From: Prevotellaceae bacterium
Lineage (GTDB): Bacteria; Bacteroidota; Bacteroidia; Bacteroidales; Bacteroidaceae
DNA length: 9,323 nucleotides
NCBI GenBank assembly: GCA_021204545.1
Contig: JAJPZF010000152.1
Location: 1-9,323, forward strand
Reading direction: 5' to 3'
Positions 1-7,085 of this stretch are shown here, in pieces (within the stretch, counting starts at the first letter, position 1; each line of letters starts with the position of its first letter). The notes below the pieces were generated by a model. It worked only from the letters and a program-made list of their open reading frames with translations, was not told where the DNA came from and did no database searches. The position numbers and the translations under genes are program-made.

Positions 1-3000
1 TAACTGCCGTCCTCTATCCAACGGTCGCTGAAGCGGCTGTTGCCCATCGGGTCGTCGTACGTGGCTTTAGGCATATCCGTCACCTGTCCCTCTGTGGTCC
101 AGCGGTTAAGCATTGCCGTCGTCTGGTTCATAAAGCGGGAGCCGCTCTCCAGCTGCTGACGCATGTAGTTGAACACGTCGCCTCCCAGTGAGTAGTTGAA
201 GCATACGTCGAGCGTGAGGCTCTTCCAGCTCACAGAGGTGAAGATGTTGCCATAGATGTCGGGGTTGGCGTCACCGATGAAGGTGCGGTCGCTCTCGTCT
301 ATCTTGCCGTCGCCATTAAGGTCCACAAACTTCACGTCGCCAGCGCCGAAGTATGTCTTGGCGCCTGTCTCGTCCACAATGTAGAGACCGGCATTGGCAG
401 CCTCCTCGCTCGAGGCGTAAACGCCTTCAGTCTTGTAGCCGTAGAACGAGTTGACGCTCCTGCCTATCTGGCTGCGTATGGTCGCACCGTATATTTCCGT
501 GTCCATATAAGTGTTGTTGTCCGGAAGGGCAGTAAGCTGGTTCACGTAGTGTCCTAAGCTTGCGCCTACCGTCCAGTTCCAGTCCTTATGCGATACCAGC
601 AGAGCGGAGGCGGAAACATCGAAGCCTTGGTTCTTCAGCGAGCCACCGTTGCCCCAGTTGTATTCCAGACCACTGACGAAGCCAAGCTCCTGAAGCGTCA
701 GCAGGTTGTCTGTCCAAGAGTGGAAGTAGTTGAACTTAACCCCTATGCGGTTATGCACAGCATTCAGCTCGAAACCAGCGTTGAAGCGCTTCGTCGTCTC
801 CCACTGAAGCTCGGTGTTTCCTATGTTGCTCAGCGAAAGACCCGATATCTTGTTCAGGAACAGAGTGCTGGCATGGTAGGTGCGGCTCGCGTCGTAGAGC
901 AGATCGTCGTTTCCGCTCACTCCGTAGCCTGCCGTGAACTTCAGGTAGTCAACCCCGGGAACGTTGAAGAACTTCTCGTTGCTCGCTACCCAGCCTGCCT
1001 GAATGCTCGGGAACACACCCCACACAACTCCCGCGCACTTGAAGCCTCCCTTTGCCTCACGACCGAACTGGGAGTTGGTCTCGACTGCAAGGTCGCCCTC
1101 AAGGTAGTAGCGGTTAGCCCAGTTATACTCTGCCTGACCGTACCACGTCATCGTCGCCCAGCTCTCGCTTGAGCCGGAAGATGTCTTGTTGTCAGCGTTG
1201 TCGATGAACGGGGTCTTGTCGTTACCAGTGTTGTAGCCGTGCTGAGTGTTCAGAGAATAGCTCTCGTTGATGAAGCGGAAACCGCCCTGCAAGTGGATGT
1301 TATGCCCCTTGTAGCTGTTGCACCAGTCTATCTTCGTGTCGCTGTTGATAGAGTTCTGCTTGCCATACTGGCTGCCTATCTCGTTCTCCATCGTACCCTG
1401 CAACTCTGACACGTAGTAGCTCGGCACTCCGTTCAAGGGCACGTAGTACTTCTCGTTGGTGTTGATGCTCGAATAGCTGAACATCTCGCTCACGAACAAG
1501 TGCTTGTTGATCTGATACTTAGGGGTGACAGCGATGTTGACGTAGCTGTTGTCGAAGTAGTTCTTGTTCTCCGCCGTTCCGTATTCACTAATCGCGAGAG
1601 GATTGGCGAGACGGTAGTTGGCACTGCTCAGGGAGCTTATTTCGTCGAGGTAGTCCTCGTCGTCGATATCCAAGTGATTCTGGTTGATGACACCGTTCGC
1701 GAAGCTGTAAGGACTAAGCATCGGGCTCTTTGCCATCGCAAGGAATGTGGTGCTCGTTATCGACTTGTTGTCGTAGCTCTCAGGTGCGCCCGTGTCGAGC
1801 AGCTTGCGTGTTTGGTTCGTGTAAGCGGCATCAAAACGCATCGACAAGGCCTTGGTTATCTGAATATCTGTGTTGAAACGGATGTTCAGCCTGTTGAAGT
1901 TGTTCTCGTCCAGCACGCTGTTGTCCTTCGTGTAGCCAACCGACAACATATAACCTGCCACATCACCACCCCCTTGAACGCTTAAGGAATAGTTCTGAAG
2001 CAACGCCTCCGAATAAACGTGGTCTGCCCAATCGGTGTTGTTGTTGTACTTGTTGTACCAGTAATAAGTTGGGTCAGCATTCAAGAACTTGAAGCTCGTG
2101 GCTGTCGTCCCCGTGCTCTGCATCAGGGCGGAAGCGTACGTCTTGTACTGGCTTCCCGACATCATATCATACATCTTAGGCACCAGCTCAACTCCCATGT
2201 TCACACTCGCCTCAATCCTCGTTGCCTGAGAGGTGTTACGCTTGGTGTTGATGAGAATGACACCATTAGCACCCTTCGCGCCATACAGTGCCGTCCCGTT
2301 GGTCAACACCTCAACGCTCTTCACGTCGGCGGGGTTGATGTTCGTGAGCATGTCGTTGTAGTAGCCGCTATGAAGCATCGTGCGGCTGTACTGCTGGTCG
2401 ATTATCACACCGTCCAGAACGACGAGCGGCTGGGTGTTGCTCTGCAGGGAGTTGACACCGCCAATGCTCATGTAGTTACCCTGCGCGATGCCTCCGCTGC
2501 GGGCGCGGGTAAAGACGGTAGCTCCCAACTGGCTTCCTATCTCCGTCGTGACATTACGGGCGGAAGTGAACTCCATATCGTCGGTGGCAACAACATTATT
2601 AATGTTGTCGTCCGCACCATAGAGAGCCCGCGAAGCCTCACTCTGCATATAGATTGTGCCAAGCTCTCCAGAGCGGTTCAAACCGACACGTATCATGTTG
2701 AAACCAGGTATCGTGACGGTGACGGCACTGCTGTAAGTAGGCACTTCCATCTCAAACGTTCCGTCCTCCTCGGACAGGGTTGAATAGCCCTCTCCTGCTA
2801 TCGACTGGACCAGCACACCAGCAAGGGGCTGCTTATCCCTCTGAGCGATGACACAGCCTCGGATAGTGCGCGTCGCCTCTTGTTTCTGAGTCTTGTGGAC
2901 TACAGCCACCGCAACGGTGTCCTCCTCCTCATACTCAGTATCCTCTGTCTGCGCATACAAACATAAAGGAGAAGCCATCAAGATAGAAAGGCAATATATA

Positions 3001-3014
3001 CTTAAGTTTTTCAT
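1..3014 (-). CDS. SusC/RagA-family TonB-dependent outer-membrane receptor, 3' end outside window
   Basis: TonB-driven outer-membrane transporter for a ligand captured by a SusD-type partner. The ATG is at 3014-3012, six bases after the stop of the preceding FAS1 gene, and 1004 codons are open to the left edge. A Sec signal peptide covers residues 1-21, with cleavage expected at LYA|Q. An acidic stretch follows (24-32), then DTVAVAVV (32-39), which resembles a TonB box. A carboxypeptidase-regulatory-like domain covers about 49-112 (PLAGVLVQ, EDGTF). The plug lies at about 160-260, with LVVLDGVI near 201 and NPADVKSVEVLTNG and YGAKGANGVILI at 228-255. The beta-barrel follows, with TDWADHVY (327-334), SFYGYKTEGVY (from 856) and an EF-hand-like loop DLNGDGKIDESD (898-909). 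The visible part ends at DRWIEDGS, which matches a point about 80 residues before the end of the other receptor, so only a short C-terminal piece is missing. No Shine-Dalgarno is seen. The ligand is unknown; family assignment is secure. A SusD partner would be expected downstream, beyond the left edge. Confidence 0.95.
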   Translation of the reverse strand, partial: MKNLSIYCLSILMASPLCLYAQTEDTEYEEEDTVAVAVVHKTQKQEATRTIRGCVIAQRDKQPLAGVLVQSIAGEGYSTLSEEDGTFEMEVPTYSSAVTVTIPGFNMIRVGLNRSGELGTIYMQSEASRALYGADDNINNVVATDDMEFTSARNVTTEIGSQLGATVFTRARSGGIAQGNYMSIGGVNSLQSNTQPLVVLDGVIIDQQYSRTMLHSGYYNDMLTNINPADVKSVEVLTNGTALYGAKGANGVILINTKRNTSQATRIEASVNMGVELVPKMYDMMSGSQYKTYASALMQSTGTTATSFKFLNADPTYYWYNKYNNNTDWADHVYSEALLQNYSLSVQGGGDVAGYMLSVGYTKDNSVLDENNFNRLNIRFNTDIQITKALSMRFDAAYTNQTRKLLDTGAPESYDNKSITSTTFLAMAKSPMLSPYSFANGVINQNHLDIDDEDYLDEISSLSSANYRLANPLAISEYGTAENKNYFDNSYVNIAVTPKYQINKHLFVSEMFSYSSINTNEKYYVPLNGVPSYYVSELQGTMENEIGSQYGKQNSINSDTKIDWCNSYKGHNIHLQGGFRFINESYSLNTQHGYNTGNDKTPFIDNADNKTSSGSSESWATMTWYGQAEYNWANRYYLEGDLAVETNSQFGREAKGGFKCAGVVWGVFPSIQAGWVASNEKFFNVPGVDYLKFTAGYGVSGNDDLLYDASRTYHASTLFLNKISGLSLSNIGNTELQWETTKRFNAGFELNAVHNRIGVKFNYFHSWTDNLLTLQELGFVSGLEYNWGNGGSLKNQGFDVSASALLVSHKDWNWTVGASLGHYVNQLTALPDNNTYMDTEIYGATIRSQIGRSVNSFYGYKTEGVYASSEEAANAGLYIVDETGAKTYFGAGDVKFVDLNGDGKIDESDRTFIGDANPDIYGNIFTSVSWKSLTLDVCFNYSLGGDVFNYMRQQLESGSRFMNQTTAMLNRWTTEGQVTDMPKATYDDPMGNSRFSDRWIEDGS

Positions 3015-3020
3015 AGTTGA

Positions 3021-4919
3021 TTAGTTTTCCTTGTTTGCTTCCAGTAAATCATCGTTGAACGCGTCTATATCCTCAGCGGCGGCAAGAGCTTCTGCCTCGG
3101 TCTCGAACGGAACCATTATGATCTCGTTCAGGCGCAGCGTGCGGGTGTAAATCTTCTCACGCGACGAGGCGCTTGCCGGACCGAAGGAAGAAATCCGCAG
3201 TCGGACAACCTCATCGTCGAGACCCACTCCGGAATAAGAGTACTTGACTGCCGCCTGTATAAGTATGGTGTCGACCTTCTCCGCACTTGCCACGTAGCAA
3301 CGCTGATTGTTGCTCTGCGAAAGGATAGTCTCCGAGTTATCCACACTGCCTGCGGTAACTGGATTGGGGTTATTGAAGTAAGTGAAAGAAGCATTAGTGA
3401 AATCGAAATCGGCCTTCGTCTTTACACACTGCGACATCGTGAACCATAGCGGCAGATTTGTCTGGTAGTCAGGCACTGTCACAAGATAGATGTTGTAGTA
3501 GCAGTTAGCCAGATTGTTATAGATCTTATAGTCCATCTGGGTCTGCTGCGTGGGAGTCTTCGCCAAGACTGTGATGTAGTTGAAGGTCTTGGAGTCGCCG
3601 GCAGTCCCTGTGCTCGTGCTGGTGCCGCTGCCTTCCTCCTCTTCCAGGACATCCCCGATGTCTTCGGACTCTTGCTGAGTGGCTGGCTCGCTGGTGTTCT
3701 GGACAACGTATGTCCCTGGCGACACATTCATCGTCTCATTATTGTTCGTGGTGTTCGTAGGCGTTACATAGTACCTCGCGGAAGAAGCCTCGATGTCACT
3801 CCTGCCGAAGAATGTGGTGGTGGGGTCTATCACTCCCTTGTCGTCAATGTAGACATAACCGTTCGAGCACTCTACCTTCTCCAGTCCGGAAAGAATGCCC
3901 GTCTCCGGCTTGTAGTAGACATTCTGGCGGGGATTGTGCGACTGAGAGACATTGTATTGCGTGTTGCACAGGGAGTCAGCCGGATTGTAGTTGTACTTCG
4001 ACGACTTGCTTATGTTGAAGAACCTGCCGCAAAGAATATCCGTCTTTGTCTGCGCATCAGACAGAGAGTCGGCATTCTCCTGGTCGCTCAGATACGTGTA
4101 GTAAGGATGGTACTTGGCGTATTCGGCGTTCCAGACATCGTTGGTCGGGACGATGAAGTAGTAAGAGCTGTCCTCCCTCTGTATGTAGCCGTACTTCGTC
4201 AGGAAGTCGTTCTTCAGGTTGGTTACAGAGTCCAGATATACAGTCTTGCCGTCTACAACGCCGCCAGCGACTGAAGAGTTCTCGTCGAGCTCATACTCGT
4301 CATAGGAGACGAAAAAGTCAGCGACACTGTCCAGATCAGCCTGCAACTCGATGTACTCTCTGATGTTGGGGAAGAACGTCTGTATGTTGTCAGCCTTGTA
4401 GAGGATGCCGTTGTAGCAGTCCACCTCGCCTGAGAAAGCGTTGCCCTCCAGAGTGCCGGATGTGTTGCTGGTGCCTAAGAGGCTCATATACTTGCCGTTG
4501 AGCATCGCCACAGTGTCGTTGGTGAGCGAGGAAACCTGACGGCGGTACAGAGCCACGTGGTTTTCGTAGAACTGCGTCATTGCCTTGTTGTCCTCGTCTG
4601 CCTTACCAGACGCTTGCTCAGTCTCGTAGACGGCTATGACACTGTCCACCTGCGCACTTGTTAGGCCGACGGGAGCCCACACGGTGAGTTCCTGCGGAGA
4701 TGCAAGCTGGTCGGTCACGCCGATGGCCTGCACGAGCCTATAGAAGTTAGACAGCTCAGGATCTGCGGCTATGTTAGCCAGAAGACTCGGATTATTCGCG
4801 TCACTTCCGTCCGAAGTGCCATAGTGGTCATCCCAGGTGTCCGTGCATGCCGACCAAAGAATTGACGACGCAAGCAGCACAGCCGCCGCCGTCATAAGTG
4901 AGAATATCTTTGATTTCAT
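3021..4919 (-). CDS. Divergent two-domain fasciclin (FAS1)-like surface lipoprotein
   Basis: Predicted outer-surface lipoprotein of 632 residues; its role in ligand binding is inferred from context. The signal peptide ends in a lipobox, WSAC, with lipidated Cys25 followed by TDTWDDHY, whose acidic residues fit surface export in Bacteroidota. The first FAS1-like domain is at about 45-181: an H1-like TVWAPVGLT (79-87), a helix with H121 (YENHV), and an H2-like NGILYKADNI (170-179). The second, weaker one is at about 186-360: YYFIVPTNDVW (253-263) and NGYVYIDD (353-360). From about 380 a beta-rich region is interrupted by an acidic Ser/Thr/Gly linker (409-445) and resumes with NYITVLAKT and DYKIYNNL. 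The C-terminus is charged and Ala-rich (603-632). Both FAS1 genes start with MKSK and have the same domain order, suggesting an old duplication. It lies 25 bases after the first FAS1 gene and 6 before the second receptor. No Shine-Dalgarno is visible. The FAS1 call is good for the first domain and moderate for the second. Confidence 0.85.
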   Translation of the reverse strand: MKSKIFSLMTAAAVLLASSILWSACTDTWDDHYGTSDGSDANNPSLLANIAADPELSNFYRLVQAIGVTDQLASPQELTVWAPVGLTSAQVDSVIAVYETEQASGKADEDNKAMTQFYENHVALYRRQVSSLTNDTVAMLNGKYMSLLGTSNTSGTLEGNAFSGEVDCYNGILYKADNIQTFFPNIREYIELQADLDSVADFFVSYDEYELDENSSVAGGVVDGKTVYLDSVTNLKNDFLTKYGYIQREDSSYYFIVPTNDVWNAEYAKYHPYYTYLSDQENADSLSDAQTKTDILCGRFFNISKSSKYNYNPADSLCNTQYNVSQSHNPRQNVYYKPETGILSGLEKVECSNGYVYIDDKGVIDPTTTFFGRSDIEASSARYYVTPTNTTNNNETMNVSPGTYVVQNTSEPATQQESEDIGDVLEEEEGSGTSTSTGTAGDSKTFNYITVLAKTPTQQTQMDYKIYNNLANCYYNIYLVTVPDYQTNLPLWFTMSQCVKTKADFDFTNASFTYFNNPNPVTAGSVDNSETILSQSNNQRCYVASAEKVDTILIQAAVKYSYSGVGLDDEVVRLRISSFGPASASSREKIYTRTLRLNEIIMVPFETEAEALAAAEDIDAFNDDLLEANKEN

Positions 4920-4944
4920 GTTTCGTTAATGATTAAGTTACCGA

Positions 4945-7065
4945 TTAATAATCATCCTCTGCCTTGCCTTCACCCTCAACACCATACACGCTCTTCGGCA
5001 CAAGCTCCAGATAGTCTATCATCACAAGTGCCGTGCCCACAGCCCAGATGCTCTTGATGCGCACAGTGTGCTGCACGTTCTCGTCGAGGTTGGCTGTGCA
5101 AAGCACGTAACGCATGGTGTGCTCTATGTCGCAGAACTTCGTGCGGGAGGCGTTAGTGCCATCCACAATACCCTCAGACTGATAGATAGACACTCCCATC
5201 GGCCCGTGATACCAGCCAAGGTTATGCATATTCTTCTTGGCTGCCTCAAGCTCATCGGAAGTGTAGCTGTTAGACGTGAGGGCGAACCAGCCCGTGCGGT
5301 CGGTGAAGTTGGTGTCACGCATATCGAAAGGTATGCCCTGTGGCTCTCCGTCGAGATAGAACTGGCATATTCCGCGAGTGGACATCGGGGCGAAACCGAG
5401 ACGTATCTGATATGTGCCGCTGGGCACGCACGGAAGGTTGAACGTTATGTCGTAGGAGTTCACGTCCGACGCGAGATTGAACTCATCCCCCTCATAGCTC
5501 CAGTACGTGTTGTGCTGGCTCTGGAAAAGGAAGATACCGTCGTCGTTCACCTTCACGTTGTCGAGATAGCCGTTGGGGAACCAGTAGTTGGGAGAAGCAA
5601 CGTTCTTGTCGGGGTTGTTCGACTGGGCTATATAATTGTTAGTCCTGCCGTCGCGCACGTTGTTAGACATCAGCTCCGGGAACATATAGTAGAGATCCAT
5701 CCTCATACGGGTGTTGAAGATGTCCTGCTTCGTTATCTCGCCATAGTCGGCAAGACCGTCGGTGATGAAATACCAGCCGTTGGAGCCGTTGTTCTCATAC
5801 TCGCCACCTACATCGCTCGAGACATGTATGCCGGCAGTCTCGCAGCCGCGGCTCTTGTCTCCACGGTTCAAGTAAAGCTCGTTACGTGTCTCGCCATTGG
5901 CTATGTACTTTGTCACAGTCAGACGCTCTATCTTAATGGTGGTCAGAGAGTCCATAGTGGCGTACCACTCAGTCGGATTGATGGAACCAGTCTCAATGGT
6001 GGTGATGGAAGTGAGGTTGTCGTAAGAGCCTGACTGCTTAAGGATGTTGTAGCCGATGAGACGCCTCAGAGGAGACCGCCAGTCTTGTAGCGCCTCAGCG
6101 TTAGCCTCATCGTTCACATCCAACGCGTCACCGCCATATATGCTCCTCGCATAGTCGTAGAACGTCTGCAAATCAGTGATCTGGTATTTATCCTTGAGCA
6201 CCTCGTCGGGGCAGGCAAAGACTGTGAAGCCGTAGTTCTTCGTCTCGGGGATGTGGCAGTAGTCCCACTGTGCACCCGAATACACGCTCTTGTCCTCGTA
6301 AAGGTCGGGATCCCAGTTTGAATCCTTTATATGCCCTTGTATATACTCTGCGATGCCCGTTATCTGCATAGCCTGACTGAAGAGGGAAAGCAGGGGGTTC
6401 TCGTCGATAAGGTCGGACACAGCCTGGTTGGAGGAGGCTATCACGGCGTTGACCGTATGCACCATGCCATTCTCCACTGAGTCATTGCACTGGTCGAAGT
6501 ACATAAAGCCGCTCCTGTTGAGGCGGTAGGTGGTGTGGATATCGTTCTTGCCAACTATCTCCAGCGAGTCGGCTGTGTAGATGGTGTCGCCGTTCTCCAC
6601 ATAAGAGTATGCCTCCTGTAACTGGATGTAGCGGTCGTTCATGTTAACGCTGCTAAGAGAAGTCAGTCCTATAAGGTCCTCTGTGCCGAAAGCCCTCCCG
6701 TTCACCAAGTGCGTGCGGGCGATGGTGTCGCAGATATCCTCAGGTATGTTCTCAACACTCGAGTATCCGTTCTCCTTCAGGTAGCTCTCAACGGCATCAT
6801 TGTCGGGGGCGAAGCAGGTGAACTGTCCGTAGGTGGAGATAAGGTCCATCAGGTTCACGCCACGCTCACTACCTTGTGCGCGGTTGATTATCTTGACGAA
6901 CTCCGAGAATTGCGGACGCTCCTTCAAATAGTCGCTCAACATTTCGCCAGTGAATGTGTAGTAACTGTCAGCAGGGATGTCGTCACTGCAAGAGATGGCA
7001 CAAATCCCAGACAAACAACTCAGCACAACGGCGAGATACAGAAAATATTTATTCTTCGATTTCAT
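4945..7065 (-). CDS. Two-domain fasciclin (FAS1) lipoprotein with C-terminal beta-sandwich-like region
   Basis: Predicted surface lipoprotein of 706 residues. The signal peptide is MKSKNKYFLYLAVV onward, with lipobox AISC and lipidated Cys26. The following SDD matches the acidic export signal known for Bacteroides surface lipoproteins. FAS1 domain 1 is at about 40-212, with H1 FTCFAPDNDAV (82-92), THLVNG (118-123, the usual HVVPG position) and H2 NGMVHTVNAVI (199-209). FAS1 domain 2 is at about 213-445, with H1 GFTVFACPDEVL (279-290), LIGYNILKQSG (336-346) and an H2-like NGWYFITDGLADY (429-441). The region at about 500-690 has beta-strand patterns (VPSGTYQIRLGF, CQFYLDGEPQGIP) and ends IDYLELVP, an ending common in jelly-roll carbohydrate-binding modules, so glycan binding is plausible but inferred. 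It lies 20 bases after the SusD gene and 25 before the second FAS1 gene. No Shine-Dalgarno is seen, which is normal for the phylum. FAS1 domains mediate adhesion or protein interaction elsewhere; a substrate cannot be assigned. Confidence 0.92.
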   Translation of the reverse strand: MKSKNKYFLYLAVVLSCLSGICAISCSDDIPADSYYTFTGEMLSDYLKERPQFSEFVKIINRAQGSERGVNLMDLISTYGQFTCFAPDNDAVESYLKENGYSSVENIPEDICDTIARTHLVNGRAFGTEDLIGLTSLSSVNMNDRYIQLQEAYSYVENGDTIYTADSLEIVGKNDIHTTYRLNRSGFMYFDQCNDSVENGMVHTVNAVIASSNQAVSDLIDENPLLSLFSQAMQITGIAEYIQGHIKDSNWDPDLYEDKSVYSGAQWDYCHIPETKNYGFTVFACPDEVLKDKYQITDLQTFYDYARSIYGGDALDVNDEANAEALQDWRSPLRRLIGYNILKQSGSYDNLTSITTIETGSINPTEWYATMDSLTTIKIERLTVTKYIANGETRNELYLNRGDKSRGCETAGIHVSSDVGGEYENNGSNGWYFITDGLADYGEITKQDIFNTRMRMDLYYMFPELMSNNVRDGRTNNYIAQSNNPDKNVASPNYWFPNGYLDNVKVNDDGIFLFQSQHNTYWSYEGDEFNLASDVNSYDITFNLPCVPSGTYQIRLGFAPMSTRGICQFYLDGEPQGIPFDMRDTNFTDRTGWFALTSNSYTSDELEAAKKNMHNLGWYHGPMGVSIYQSEGIVDGTNASRTKFCDIEHTMRYVLCTANLDENVQHTVRIKSIWAVGTALVMIDYLELVPKSVYGVEGEGKAEDDY

Positions 7066-7085
7066 AACTTATAGTCCGTATTTAA

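Noticed and set aside
588..1985. Two plus-strand open frames (588-1172 and 1500-1985)
   Set aside because: Both are antisense to the continuous receptor barrel frame and have low-complexity Val/Leu/Arg-rich translations typical of shadow frames.
2019..2783. Open reading frame of 254 codons on the plus strand
   Set aside because: It is antisense to the plug region of the second receptor, where SusC motifs are clear on the minus strand. No start context or domain supports it.
1..3014. Possible frameshift or pseudogene in the second receptor, as no stop appears
   Set aside because: Reading every codon from 3014 to the left edge gave one open frame with SusC motifs at both ends; the absent stop is due to the window edge.
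3015..3020. Possible promoter or terminator in the gaps between genes (also 4920-4944, 7066-7085)
   Set aside because: The gaps are 6-25 bases long and contain no hairpin with a T-run or Bacteroidota promoter pattern.
5068..6033. Open reading frame of 321 codons on the plus strand
   Set aside because: It lies wholly opposite the first FAS1 lipoprotein gene, which has a signal peptide and recognisable domains. Its translation shows no family motif and is a mirror of the coding strand's codon pattern.
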